This document shows positions 46,051 to 55,067 of a DNA stretch of 64,000 nucleotides, in pieces. A model generated the notes under the pieces. That model had not been told where the DNA came from. It made no database searches and saw nothing but the letters and a program-made list of their open reading frames with translations. Source of the DNA: Pseudomarimonas salicorniae (GTDB taxonomy: Bacteria; Pseudomonadota; Gammaproteobacteria; Xanthomonadales; Xanthomonadaceae); the NCBI RefSeq assembly GCF_023156535.1, contig NZ_JALNMH010000009.1, positions 62,001 through 126,000 on the forward strand, written 5' to 3'. Position 1 is the stretch's first letter, and the number at the start of each line of letters is the position of its first letter. A program made the translations under genes and the position numbers.

Positions 46051-46986
46051 TCAGTAGGCCTCGCGGAAGCGCTTGCGCACGAAGTAGCCGAGCACGTTGA
46101 AGAGCAGGGTCAGCACGAACAGGGTGAGGCCCGCCGCGAAGATGCTCTGGTAGGCGATCGATTCGTGCGGCACGTCGCCCTTGGAGACCTGGACGATGAA
46201 GGCGGTGATGGTCGCCGCAGCCTCGGTCGGGTCGAAGGTCAGGTTGGGCTGCTGGCCGGCTGCGATCGCCACCACCATGGTCTCGCCCACCGCGCGCGAC
46301 ACGCCGAGGATGTACGAAGCGACCACGCCCGAGAGCGCCGCCGGCATCACAACCTTGATTGCGGTCTGGAAGCGGCTGGCGCCCATCGCGAAGGATGCCT
46401 CGCGGAAGTGCATCGGCACCGCGCGCATGGCGTCCTCGGACAGCGAGCTGATGTAGGGAACGATCATGATGCCGATGACGATACCCGGGCCCAGCATGTT
46501 GAAGCCTGGCAGGCCGGGAATGATCTTCTGCAGCAGGGGCGTGATGAACAACAGGGCGAAGTAGCCGAACACCACGGTCGGCACGCCGGCGATCAGCTCG
46601 AGGATCGGCTTGACCACCTCACGGACCCGGGTCGAGGCGAACTCGGACAGATAGATCGCGGTGATGGTGCCGAGCGGCACCGCGAACAGCAGCGCGATCA
46701 GCGAGGTCATCAGGGTGCCACCGAGCAGCGGCAGGATGCCGTAGCGGGCGTTGGCGAACAGCGGCGTCCACTGCGTGTCGGTGAGAAAGGTCAGGATCGG
46801 CACCTTGGCGAAGAAGGCGCTCGACTCGTAGACCAGGATCACCACGATGGCGATCGTGATCGCCACCGCGGACAGGGCGGCCAGCAGCAGCACCCCCTCG
46901 ACCATCGATTCGGAAAAATGCCGGAACCGACGCCGCTTGAGGTCGCGGCGCGGTGCCGCGGCGGGCATCAGGGCAGCGTCGGTCAC
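46051..46986 (-). CDS. pstC: Phosphate ABC transporter permease PstC
   Basis: This 311-residue permease partner of PstA has six membrane helices. The coupling loop is MRAVPMHFREASFAMGASRFQTAIKVVMPAALSGVVASYILGVSRAVGETMVVAIAAG, shown in the family between helices 4 and 5. FADTQWTPLFANARYGILPLLGGTL-type sequence before helix 2 is also conserved. The start is a GTG at 46986 with GGAAG upstream. It lies 19 bases after pstS. Confidence 0.95.
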   Translation of the reverse strand: MTDAALMPAAAPRRDLKRRRFRHFSESMVEGVLLLAALSAVAITIAIVVILVYESSAFFAKVPILTFLTDTQWTPLFANARYGILPLLGGTLMTSLIALLFAVPLGTITAIYLSEFASTRVREVVKPILELIAGVPTVVFGYFALLFITPLLQKIIPGLPGFNMLGPGIVIGIMIVPYISSLSEDAMRAVPMHFREASFAMGASRFQTAIKVVMPAALSGVVASYILGVSRAVGETMVVAIAAGQQPNLTFDPTEAAATITAFIVQVSKGDVPHESIAYQSIFAAGLTLFVLTLLFNVLGYFVRKRFREAY

Positions 46987-47005
46987 GGGACTTCCCCTTC
47001 CGGAA

Positions 47006-48049
47006 TTACTGGCGGGTTTCGCGCTGCAGCAGCGATTCGACGCTCACACCGACCTCGGCGTGGCCCTCGAATACGGTGCCGGTGACGTTGTTGGCCACGC
47101 GCTCCGAAGCCAGCTCATAGGCGCGATCCGGCAGCGGGATGTAGCCGACCTCGGTGATCAGCGCCTGCGACTCCTTCAGGTAGAACTCTACGAAGGCGCG
47201 CACTTCCGGGCGCTCGGCGGCATCCTTGGCATTGACGTAGATGAAGATCGGGCGCGACATCGGCGTGTAGGTGCCGTCGAGCACGGTCTCCATCGAGGGC
47301 AGCACGCCAGCGCCATCGGCGGTCGCCTTGACCGGCACGGCACGCAGCTTGTCCTGGTTCTCGCGGTAGTAGGCAAAGCCGAAGAAGCCCAGCGCGTTGG
47401 GGTCGCTGGCCACGCCGGTGACCAGAACGTTGTCGTCCTCGCTGGCGGTGAAGTCACCGCGCGAGGCCTTGGCCTTGCCGACCACGGCTTCGGTGAAGTA
47501 GTCGAAGGTGCCGGAGTCGGCGCCGGCGCCGAACAGCTTCATTTCGGCATCCGGCCAGGCCGGGTTGACCTGGTTCCACTTCAGCACCACGCCCTGGGCC
47601 TCGGGCTCCCACATCTTCTTCAGCTCCTCGACGGTGACCGCCTCGAGCCAGGTGTTCTGCGGGTTGACCGCCACGGTCACCGCGTCAAAGGCGACCGGAA
47701 GCTCGATGAACTGCACGCCGGCAGTGCGACAGGCCTCGATCTCGGCGTCGAGGATCGGACGCGAGGCATTGGAAATGGTGGTCTCGCCACGGCAGAACTT
47801 CTTGAAGCCGCCACCTGTGCCGGATACGCCGACGGTCACGCGGACCTTGCCCTGCTCGGCGATCTGGTACTCCTCGGCGACCGCCTCGGTGATCGGGTAC
47901 ACCGTGCTGGAGCCGTCGATCTCGATGATCGGCACCTCGGCCGGCTTGGCGGCTGCCGGCGCGGCGGCCTCGCCCTCGGCGGGCTTCTGGCCACAGGCGG
48001 CCAGGGCAAGGGTGATCGAAAGGGCAAGCAGCGGGCGGAAAGCGTTCAT
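47006..48049 (-). CDS. pstS: Phosphate-binding lipoprotein PstS
   Basis: PstS captures phosphate in the periplasm and delivers it to PstCA. The 347-residue protein has a lipoprotein signal with lipobox LAAC (Cys 19) and the phosphate-site loops IDGSSTVYPITEAVAEEY and VSGTGGGFKKFCRGETTISNASRPI, then GADSGTFDYFTEAVVGKAKASR. This matches the PstS/SphX type with an EEY motif. A GAGG lies six bases before the ATG at 48049 and directly against the alternative ATG at 48055, which favours the former. A Pho box lies about 80 bases upstream. Confidence 0.95.
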   Translation of the reverse strand: MNAFRPLLALSITLALAACGQKPAEGEAAAPAAAKPAEVPIIEIDGSSTVYPITEAVAEEYQIAEQGKVRVTVGVSGTGGGFKKFCRGETTISNASRPILDAEIEACRTAGVQFIELPVAFDAVTVAVNPQNTWLEAVTVEELKKMWEPEAQGVVLKWNQVNPAWPDAEMKLFGAGADSGTFDYFTEAVVGKAKASRGDFTASEDDNVLVTGVASDPNALGFFGFAYYRENQDKLRAVPVKATADGAGVLPSMETVLDGTYTPMSRPIFIYVNAKDAAERPEVRAFVEFYLKESQALITEVGYIPLPDRAYELASERVANNVTGTVFEGHAEVGVSVESLLQRETRQ

Positions 48050-48129
48050 CGGCATCCTCGAATGTGACCGGCCGCCCGCGCGAGATTCGCCGCGGTCGAC
48101 CCGGGGTAGGGGAACAGCTGCGCCAAAGT

Positions 48130-48158
48130 ATTACGGCAATGTTACAGAGACATTGCAG
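48130..48158 (-). promoter_or_regulatory. Pho box (PhoB binding site) upstream of pstS
   Basis: On the minus strand three heptamers recur with 11-base spacing: CTGCAAT (48158-48152), CTGTAAC (48147-48141) and CCGTAAT (48136-48130), separated by GTCT and ATTG. This is the direct-repeat layout of PhoB sites (CTGTCAT-type halves). It lies 81 bases before the pstS start. No phoB or phoR gene is in the window. Confidence 0.78.
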
Positions 48159-48302
48159 TGGGGCGGATTTCGCCAACGGCGGCCGCCAGGCCCCTGTTCC
48201 CAGGGTAAAGGGCGGCCCGACGAAGCCCCACCTCCACCCGGGTCGGGGCCGGGGCGCCCGGACCCTCCACTGCTACACTCGGCAGCCCCGGTTTCCCCGC
48301 CC

Positions 48303-49613
48303 ATGACCGAACTTATCGTCGTCCTCGTCCTGGTGCTGTGCAACGGCTTCTTCGCCATGTCGGAAATGGCGGTGGTCACTGCGCGCAAGAGCCGCCTGAA
48401 GGAGCTGGCGGTGGTCAGCCGCCGTGCGCGCGTGGCCAGCGAACTGGCCGAGCATCCGGAGCGCTTCCTGTCCACGGTGCAGGTGGGCATCACCCTGATC
48501 GGCATCCTGACCGGCGTGTTCGGCGGCGAGGCCATCGGCGGCATGCTCGCCGCATGGGTCGCCTCCGGCCTGCCCATGCTGGCGCCCTGGGCGCCGGCCA
48601 TTGGCCTCGGCCTTGCCGTGGCGCTGATCACCGGACTCAGCCTGGTGCTCGGCGAACTGGTACCCAAGCGTTTTGCCCTGACCCGGCCGGAACGCATCGC
48701 GGTGGCCGTCGCGATCCCCATGCGCGCGCTGGCCGCCGTGGCCGCGCCGGCGGTATCCCTGCTCTCGATCGCCACCCGCGGCGTACTGCGCCTTCTGCGC
48801 GTCGAGATCGAGTCGGCGCAGAAGGTCAGCGAAGAGGAGATCCGCCTGCTGGTGGCCGAAAGCCACGAGCAGGGCGTGATCGATCTCGACGAGCGGAACA
48901 TGATGAACCGGGTGCTGCGCCTGGGCGATCGCGACGCCGCCAGCCTGATGACCCCGCGCCGGCGCATCGCCTGGCTGGACGCCGCGGCCGGCGAGGAGGT
49001 CAACCTGCGGGTGATGCGGGAGACGCCGTATTCGCGCTACCCGGTGATGCGCGGCTCCGACCAGGAGGTGCTCGGCATCCTCGAGGTGAAGTCCCTGGCC
49101 GGGCGCATCGCCGGGCGCCGCCTCGACCTGTTCCGCGACCTGCGCCCGGCCCTGTTCGTCGCCGAGGGCACCCGGGCGCTGAACCTGATGGACCTGTTCC
49201 GCGAGGAAGGCTGCTCACTGGCCCTGGTGGTCGACGAGTACGGCGACATCCAGGGCATGGTCACCCTGAACGACGTGCTCGGCGCCGTGCTCGGACGGCT
49301 GCCCGGCGCCGACGATGCTCCGGATTCCGGTCATCCTGTCGTTCAGCGAGCCGATGGCAGCCTGCTCGTCGACGCCAGCCTGCCCTCGGACGAGCTGCGC
49401 GACCTGATCGGGCAATCGGTGTTGCCCGATGAGGAGGACCACGACTACCGCACCGTCGCCGGCCTGGTGATCGCCCACTTCGGGCGTATTCCCCAGCCCG
49501 GCGAGTTCTTCGACCATGGAGGCTGGCGTTTCGAGGTGGTCGACCTCGACGGCGCCCGCATCGACAAGCTGCTCCTGCAGCGACTGCCCGGTGACAGCGC
49601 CGACACACCCTGA
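48303..49613 (+). CDS. CNNM/CorC-type membrane protein with CBS domains
   Basis: This 436-residue protein belongs to the HlyC/CorC (CNNM) group linked with magnesium or cobalt efflux. The DUF21 membrane domain (about 1-195, four helices) begins LVLVLCNGFFAMSEMAVVTARKSRL and includes LITGLSLVLGELVPKRFAL. A CBS pair follows (about 215-335, with SRYPVMRGSDQEVLGILEVKSL and LALVVDEYGDIQGMVTLNDVLGAVLG), then the CorC_HlyC domain (about 350-430). The ATG at 48303 opens the first helix; an in-frame extension upstream overlaps pstS. ExoD follows after two bases. Confidence 0.93.
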   Translation: MTELIVVLVLVLCNGFFAMSEMAVVTARKSRLKELAVVSRRARVASELAEHPERFLSTVQVGITLIGILTGVFGGEAIGGMLAAWVASGLPMLAPWAPAIGLGLAVALITGLSLVLGELVPKRFALTRPERIAVAVAIPMRALAAVAAPAVSLLSIATRGVLRLLRVEIESAQKVSEEEIRLLVAESHEQGVIDLDERNMMNRVLRLGDRDAASLMTPRRRIAWLDAAAGEEVNLRVMRETPYSRYPVMRGSDQEVLGILEVKSLAGRIAGRRLDLFRDLRPALFVAEGTRALNLMDLFREEGCSLALVVDEYGDIQGMVTLNDVLGAVLGRLPGADDAPDSGHPVVQRADGSLLVDASLPSDELRDLIGQSVLPDEEDHDYRTVAGLVIAHFGRIPQPGEFFDHGGWRFEVVDLDGARIDKLLLQRLPGDSADTP

Positions 49614-49615
49614 CC

Positions 49616-50242
49616 ATGTCCCCAGCCGAACGAGAAGCCACCACCAGCGGATTGTTGGCGCAGATCAGTGCGGGCGAACGCGCTGAAGACTACCCGCCCT
49701 CCGACAAGGTCACCTTCGACGAGATCCTGGATCGCTTCGGCCGGCGCGCCTTCGGCGTGCTGGTCCTGGTCGCCACCCTGCCCGCCTTCCTGCCGCTGCC
49801 GGCGGGCGCCGGGGCGATCAGCGGGCCGCTGATCGCGGTGTTCGGCGCGCAGATGATGTTCGGCAAGCGCTACCCCTGGCTGCCGGCGCGGCTGCGTCAG
49901 CGGGGCGTGGCCCGGCGCCGCTTCCAGCGCTTTTCCGAGCGGATCGGCCCCTGGCTGCAGCGCATCGAGAAGCTGGTCAAGCCGCGGCTTGCCGGTTTCA
50001 CCCAGCACATCGTCTGCCACGTCATCAGTGGCCTGCTGCTGCTCGCGCTGGGCATCCTGCTCTCGCTGCCGATCCCGCTGACCAACTATCCGCTGGCCCT
50101 GCTGGTGATCACCTACGCCGTGGCACTGATCGAACGGGATGGCGTGCTGATGATCATCGCCTGGGTGCTGGGCACCGGCGTCAGCGCCCTGTTCATCATC
50201 CTCGGCGAGGGCGCCCTCGACTGGCTGCGCGGCCTGTTCTGA
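49616..50242 (+). CDS. ExoD family exopolysaccharide synthesis protein
   Basis: This 208-residue inner-membrane protein is of the ExoD family, first linked with exopolysaccharide production and alkali sensitivity in Rhizobium. It has a soluble N-terminus (ending TFDEILDRFGRRAFGVLVLVATLPAFLPLP, where the first helix begins), GAGAISGPLIAVFGAQMMFGKRYPWLP and two C-terminal helices. Its biochemical role is unknown. It starts two bases after the CorC-like gene and ends before a GC-rich hairpin. Confidence 0.88.
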   Translation: MSPAEREATTSGLLAQISAGERAEDYPPSDKVTFDEILDRFGRRAFGVLVLVATLPAFLPLPAGAGAISGPLIAVFGAQMMFGKRYPWLPARLRQRGVARRRFQRFSERIGPWLQRIEKLVKPRLAGFTQHIVCHVISGLLLLALGILLSLPIPLTNYPLALLVITYAVALIERDGVLMIIAWVLGTGVSALFIILGEGALDWLRGLF

Positions 50243-50260
50243 GCGCCGCCAGAGCGGCGC
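50243..50260. terminator. GC hairpin between convergent exoD-like and HD-GYP genes
   Basis: GCGCCGC (50243-50249) and GCGGCGC (50254-50260) pair in a 7-bp stem with a 4-base loop directly after the ExoD stop. It lacks a U-tract, so it is a weak terminator candidate for either strand. Confidence 0.45.
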
Positions 50261-50299
50261 CCCGCCCGCGCACGGCTGCCCGCGCCTGCCAGGCCCCCG

Positions 50300-51913
50300 T
50301 CAGCCCGCCTCGCCGGACAGCTCGCGGGCCAGCTCCGCGCTGATCCCGGGGATGCGTGCCCAGTCGATCTGGTCGATCTGCTCGGGCGGCAGGAAGCGCT
50401 TGGCATAGCGCAGGTAGACCCGCTCGCGCAGGAAGACCTCGAACAGGTCCGGATCGATGTGGTGGTCCATCTTCATCCGGCCGAGAATGCCGATCGCCTC
50501 GGACAGCTTCTTGCCGGTCTTGTACGGCCGGTCGGCAGCGGTCAGCGCCTCGAAGATGTCGGCGATGCCCATGACCCGGGCCTGCACGCTCATCTGGTCG
50601 CGGGTCAGCCCCTTCGGATACCCCTTGCCGTCCATCCGCTCGTGGTGGCCACCGGCGAACTCCGGCACCCGGGTCAGGTGGGCGGGCCAGGGCAGCGCCT
50701 CGAGCATGTCGATGGTCACCACGATGTGGTGGTTGATGATGTCGCGTTCCTTCCGGTTCAGCGTGCCGCGGCGGATGCACAGGTTCTGCGCCTCGTCCTC
50801 GGACAGGGCCGGGCGCTCCTCGCCGGCGTGGCTGGTCCAGCGCCCGTTTGCGATCTCCTTCACCCGGGCGACCTTCTCGTCCTCGAAGAACTCGCCGCCG
50901 ATATTGCTGCGCCGGATCATCTCGAAGTCCTTGCCCAGCTGCCGGCAGCGCGCCTCGTATTGTTCCTGGTCGATGCGCCCCTCGATCAGGTCGATCCTGG
51001 CGTCGCGGTAGAAGACCTCCCAGCGGGTTTCCAGCAGGTGGATGCGGTCGAACAGGGTTTCCAGCTTGGTCGCCTTGTCGACCACGTGCACAGGCGTGGT
51101 GATCTTGCCGCAGTCGTGAAGCAGGCCGGCAATCTTCAGCTCGTAGCGGTCGCGCTCATTCATCCGGAAGTCGGCCAGCGGCCCGACCCGGGTGCGCTCG
51201 GTGGCCTCGGCCAGCATCATGGTCAGCACCGGCACGCGCTCGCAGTGGCCTCCGGTGTAGGGCGACTTCTCGTCGATGGCGCTGTTGATCAGGTTGATCA
51301 GCGATTCGAACAGGTTCTCCATCTGCCCGATCAGCTGCCGATTGTTCAGCGCGATGGCCGCCTGCGAGGCCAGCGACTCGACCAGCTGCTGGTCCTCGTC
51401 GGTGAACGCCCGCACCGTGCCATCCGCGCTGCGGGCATTGATCAGCTGCAGCACGCCGATCACCGCGCCGCCGTGGTTCTTCATCGGCACGGTGAGGAAG
51501 CTCTGCGAGCGGTAGCCGTTCTTCTCGTCGAATCGGCGCGTGCCGGAGAAGTCGTAGCCCTCGACCCGGTAGGCATCCTCGATGTTGACCGTCTCACCGG
51601 TCAGTGCAGCATGGGCGACGACCGTGCCCTGCACCGGCTTGCCCTCGTCGTCGTACAGCCGCACCGGCGGAAAGCTGAGCGCGCCGCCGCTGCGTCCGCC
51701 GAGGCGGTAGCCCAGCGTCTCGTTGCGGATCACCTCGAACACCAGCTGCTGGTTCTCGACCAGATACAGGGTGCCGCCGTCCGAGTTGGCAAAGCCCTGG
51801 GCCGCCTCCAGGATGCGCTCGAGCAGGGAGCGGATGTCGCGCTCCGAGGACAGCGCTCGACCGATCTCGTTGAGCGTTTCAAGGCGTCTGAGGATGTCGG
51901 TGGCCTCGGCCAT
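50300..51913 (-). CDS. GAF-HD-GYP cyclic-di-GMP phosphodiesterase
   Basis: This 537-residue protein has an N-terminal GAF domain (about 20-190; FANSDGGTLYLVENQQLVFEV, SFLTVPMKN) and a C-terminal HD-GYP domain that hydrolyses c-di-GMP. HD is His 266-Asp 267 in GLLHDCGKITTP. The later metal and GYP motifs are NHHIVVTIDML and GGHHERMDGKGYPKGL, all complete. An insertion of about 100 residues between HD and GYP (residues 285-385) is longer than usual. It lacks membrane segments, so it senses a cytoplasmic ligand through GAF. It diverges from a second HD-GYP gene, and both control the same second messenger. Confidence 0.93.
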   Translation of the reverse strand: MAEATDILRRLETLNEIGRALSSERDIRSLLERILEAAQGFANSDGGTLYLVENQQLVFEVIRNETLGYRLGGRSGGALSFPPVRLYDDEGKPVQGTVVAHAALTGETVNIEDAYRVEGYDFSGTRRFDEKNGYRSQSFLTVPMKNHGGAVIGVLQLINARSADGTVRAFTDEDQQLVESLASQAAIALNNRQLIGQMENLFESLINLINSAIDEKSPYTGGHCERVPVLTMMLAEATERTRVGPLADFRMNERDRYELKIAGLLHDCGKITTPVHVVDKATKLETLFDRIHLLETRWEVFYRDARIDLIEGRIDQEQYEARCRQLGKDFEMIRRSNIGGEFFEDEKVARVKEIANGRWTSHAGEERPALSEDEAQNLCIRRGTLNRKERDIINHHIVVTIDMLEALPWPAHLTRVPEFAGGHHERMDGKGYPKGLTRDQMSVQARVMGIADIFEALTAADRPYKTGKKLSEAIGILGRMKMDHHIDPDLFEVFLRERVYLRYAKRFLPPEQIDQIDWARIPGISAELARELSGEAG

Positions 51914-51992
51914 GGTCTGGTGAGCCGCGGTGGAACCACGCTACAGTGCATCGGGACGGCAGCAGTTTCAATCGCAGCCCCAGGAGTCGCAC

Positions 51993-53228
51993 TTGGATCA
52001 GGCCTCCGATCAGGACCTGCGCATCAGTGTCGCCGGCCTCGAAGTCGGCATGTTCGTCTCACGGCTCGACCGGCCGTGGATCGAAACCCCCTTTCCGTTG
52101 CACGGCCTGACCATCCAGGACACCGGGCAGCGGGACGCCCTGCGCGGCCTGTGCAGCTTCGTCTGGGTCGACCCGCTGCGCGGCAAGTCGCCCGACCCCC
52201 GCTACCTCGATCTCGCCGACCCCGGCCAGGCCAAGCGGCAGATCGACGCCTTGCGCAAGACCACCTGGGCGGTCGCGCAGGATTTCGACACCGAGGTCGA
52301 AAAAGCCACCCCGGTCTTCGACCAGCTCGAAGCCGGCCTGCGCGGCGCGCTGGACGAACTGCGCGCCGGGCGCAAGCTGGATACCGCCCGCCTGAAAGCC
52401 GGCGTCGACGCCATGGTTGACTCCATGCTGCGCAACCCCAACGCCTTCGCCTGGCTGCGCGAGATGCGCCGCAGCAGCGAGTACGACTACCTGCACGCCA
52501 TGGGCAGCTCGATCTGGGCCGCCAGCTTCGGCCGCCACCTCGGCATGGAGCGCACCGAACTCGAGGAGCTGGCGCTCGGCGGCCTGCTCTGCGACGTCGG
52601 CAAGACCCGGGTTCCCGCCGAGCTGCTGGCCCAGAAGGGGCCGCTGGACGAGGAGGCGCAGAGGCTGGTCAAGCTGCACGTGCGCCACGGTCTCGAGATC
52701 CTCGGCGAGACCCCGGGCATCAGCAGCATCGTGATCGAGATGGTCGCCACCCACCACGAACGCCACGACGGCAGCGGCTATCCGCAGGGCCTGGCCGGCA
52801 ACGACATCCCGATCTTCGGTCGCATCGGCGGCATCGTCGACAGCTACGACGCGATGACCAGCGAGCGCCCCTATGCCGTGAGCCTGGCCCCGCACAAGGC
52901 GGTGTCCGAGCTCTACAACCGGCGCGGCACCGCCTTCCAGCCGGAGATGGTCGAGCAGTTCATCCAGGCCTGCGGCATCTACCCGACCGGCTCCCTGGTC
53001 GAGCTGAGCGACGGCCGGGTCGGGGTGATCACCGCCGTGAACAGCCTCAAGCGCCTGCGTCCGGCCCTGATGGTCCTGCTCGATTCGGACAAGAAGCCCC
53101 TGCCGCGCTTCCAGCGCCTCGACCTCAGCGAGGTCATGCAGGACCCCGAGGGTCGGCCGCTGAACATCCGCCAGGGCCTGCCCAGCGGCGCGCACGGCAT
53201 CGACCCGCACCAGCTGTTCATCGATTGA
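51993..53228 (+). CDS. DUF3391 HD-GYP domain protein, HD motif altered
   Basis: This 411-residue protein has an N-terminal DUF3391 domain (about 8-130, LEVGMFVSRLDRPWIETPF) and an HD-GYP domain. The GYP part is intact (HHERHDGSGYPQGL, 254-267), but the HD pair reads Cys-Asp (C200-D201 in GLLCDVGKTRVP), and the YxxxHS position reads YLHAMG. Loss of the metal-ligand His suggests that it binds rather than cleaves c-di-GMP. The start is a TTG at 51993, set by CAGGAG six bases upstream (51981-51986). A GGDEF-EAL gene begins one base after its stop, so the two are a unit. Confidence 0.9.
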   Translation: MDQASDQDLRISVAGLEVGMFVSRLDRPWIETPFPLHGLTIQDTGQRDALRGLCSFVWVDPLRGKSPDPRYLDLADPGQAKRQIDALRKTTWAVAQDFDTEVEKATPVFDQLEAGLRGALDELRAGRKLDTARLKAGVDAMVDSMLRNPNAFAWLREMRRSSEYDYLHAMGSSIWAASFGRHLGMERTELEELALGGLLCDVGKTRVPAELLAQKGPLDEEAQRLVKLHVRHGLEILGETPGISSIVIEMVATHHERHDGSGYPQGLAGNDIPIFGRIGGIVDSYDAMTSERPYAVSLAPHKAVSELYNRRGTAFQPEMVEQFIQACGIYPTGSLVELSDGRVGVITAVNSLKRLRPALMVLLDSDKKPLPRFQRLDLSEVMQDPEGRPLNIRQGLPSGAHGIDPHQLFID

Positions 53229-53229
53229 G

Positions 53230-54543
53230 ATGGGTCATGTGCCCGTCGAGGATGCGCTGACCGGCCTGCCCAACCGGCACAGCTTTCTGGGCAGCCTGCG
53301 CCGCCTGCTGCAGATCGCCAACGACCAGCGCGGCCGCCTGGCCCTGATGATCGTCGACATCGACCGCTTCGCCCTGATCAATGCCGGCCACGGCTATGGT
53401 TTCGGCGATGAGCTGCTGCGCGAGGTCGCCCAGCGCCTGGGCCAGCTGCTGCGGCCGCAGGACGTCGCCGCGCGCATCGGCGACAACCGCTTCGCCGTGC
53501 TCCTGCCGCGGGTGATGAATCCCGGCCATGTCGAACTGGCCGCGGAGAAGCTGCAGCGCCTGATGGAGCCGCCCTTCGACATCGGCGACCACCGGATCAA
53601 GGTCGCGCTGTCCTGCGGCGTCGCCCTGTCCCCCGAGCACGCCACCCAACCCGACCACCTGTTCCGCCTCGCCGAGCGCGCGCTCGCCCAGGGCCGGCAG
53701 ACCGGCCAGCGCATCCGCTTCGCTGCCGATTCCAGCAACGAGTGGGAGCTGTCCGAGCACTGGGACATCGAGGTCGAGCTGTCCGGCGCCCAGCAGCGCG
53801 ACGAGCTGTCCCTGCACTACCAGCCCAAGCTCTGCGCCGGGAATCTCCGGGTCTGCGGCGCCGAGGCCCTGATGCGCTGGCACCTGCCGGGACGCGGCTT
53901 CATCCCGCCGGACCGCTTCATCCCGGTGGCCGAGCGCGGCGGCCAGATCAAGCAGCTCACCCTCTGGGCCCTGAATGTCGCCCTGCGCCAGGCCAACGCC
54001 TGGCCGCACCAGACCGAGCGCCTCGGCATCGCGGTCAACGTGCCGGCGGAAATGGTCGCCCAGGACGACCTGCCCGACCTGATCGCCAGCAGTCTCGAGC
54101 TCTGGGGGCATGAGTACGTCCAGCTCACCGTCGAGATCACCGAGCGATCCCTGCTCGCCGATCCGCAGCGCAGCTTCCGCGTGCTCTCCGAGCTGCGCGC
54201 CATGGGCGTACGCATCGCCCTCGACGACTTCGGCACCGGCTATTCCTGCCTGGCCTACTTCAAGGACATCCCCGCCGACGAACTGAAGATCGACCGCTCC
54301 TTCGTCCGCAACCTGCCCCACGACGCCGCCTCGGCCGACATCACCGCGCTGATCATCGACCTTGCCCACCGCTTCGGCATGGCCGTCGTCGCCGAGGGCG
54401 TCGAGGACCTGCCCGCCCTGGACATGCTCCGCCAGCTCGGCTGCGACGAGGTGCAGGGCTACCTCTTCGCAAAGCCGATGGGCAATCCCGAGTTCCATGA
54501 CTGGCTCAAGGGCTGGACGCCCCCGGACGAGCTCAGCGCCTGA
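53230..54543 (+). CDS. GGDEF-EAL protein with degenerate GGDEF
   Basis: This 437-residue soluble protein has an N-terminal GGDEF-fold domain (about 5-165) and a C-terminal EAL domain (about 180-430). The GGDEF signature reads GDNRF (84-88), so cyclase activity is unlikely. The EAL domain has the expected catalytic residues: EAL at 212-214, VEITE, DDFGTGYS (D332-D333), KIDRSFV and QGYLFAKP. It is therefore probably a c-di-GMP phosphodiesterase whose GGDEF half may act as a nucleotide sensor. It starts one base after the altered HD-GYP gene and is likely co-regulated. It has no sensor or membrane domain of its own. Confidence 0.93.
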   Translation: MGHVPVEDALTGLPNRHSFLGSLRRLLQIANDQRGRLALMIVDIDRFALINAGHGYGFGDELLREVAQRLGQLLRPQDVAARIGDNRFAVLLPRVMNPGHVELAAEKLQRLMEPPFDIGDHRIKVALSCGVALSPEHATQPDHLFRLAERALAQGRQTGQRIRFAADSSNEWELSEHWDIEVELSGAQQRDELSLHYQPKLCAGNLRVCGAEALMRWHLPGRGFIPPDRFIPVAERGGQIKQLTLWALNVALRQANAWPHQTERLGIAVNVPAEMVAQDDLPDLIASSLELWGHEYVQLTVEITERSLLADPQRSFRVLSELRAMGVRIALDDFGTGYSCLAYFKDIPADELKIDRSFVRNLPHDAASADITALIIDLAHRFGMAVVAEGVEDLPALDMLRQLGCDEVQGYLFAKPMGNPEFHDWLKGWTPPDELSA

Positions 54544-54712
54544 CCCAACCCGCGTGGCGGTGGAACAGCATGCGGTGAACCGCGGCGCGCCCGGCGCAAG
54601 GCCGGCTCCACTCCCCGCGGCGAGACTGGGCATCCTCGCGATCCCGGCTATCGACATCCGGATGGTGGCGCACACCGCCGCAATCCGCCGGAACCAGCGC
54701 GACGCCCGGTTC

Positions 54713-54844
54713 GGACGCGAAGCGGACCCTCCGCAGAACCCGAATGTAGGAGCCAGCTTGCTGGCGATCATCCCTTCCGGGGCGCCTATCGCCAGCAAGC
54801 TGGCTCCTACGCGCAACGGTGCCGCAGGGTCCGGCTTGCGCCGC
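54713..54844. repeat. R1 MITE-like repeat, copy F
   Basis: This unit of 132 bp has termini GGACGCGAAG (54713-54722) and CTTGCGCCGC (54835-54844), both slightly diverged. Inner arms at 54745-54768 and 54788-54810 are inverted. Confidence 0.9.
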
Positions 54845-54870
54845 AAGGCAGACCTTGCCGCAGTCGGATT

Positions 54871-54965
54871 GTGGGAGTGCCCTTGGGCGCGACCGCAGCG
54901 CTACGGATTCACCACAGACCGGGACAGCGCGGTGACTCCGCGGTCGCGCCCGAGGGCGCTCCCAC
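54871..54965. repeat. R2 palindromic repeat, copy F
   Basis: The arms GTGGGAGTGCCCTTGGGCGC (from 54871) and the inverted GCGCCCGAGGGCGCTCCCAC (to 54965) are separated by about 50 bp. Confidence 0.88.
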
Positions 54966-54995
54966 AGTCGGGCTTGGTCGCGCATCAGCGAAGCC

Positions 54996-55067
54996 CATAG
55001 GGTGCGGCTGGCCGCACCGATACGGGCGTTCGGACGGTACGCCCGGTGCGGCCAGCCGCACCCTATG
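54996..55067. repeat. R3 palindromic repeat, copy F (perfect 23-bp arms)
   Basis: Two 23-bp arms (54996-55018, beginning CATAGGGTGCGGC, and 55045-55067, ending GCCGCACCCTATG) are exact inverted copies around a 26-bp core. Each arm also contains its own GGTGCGGC/GCCGCACC-type hairpin. Confidence 0.93.
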
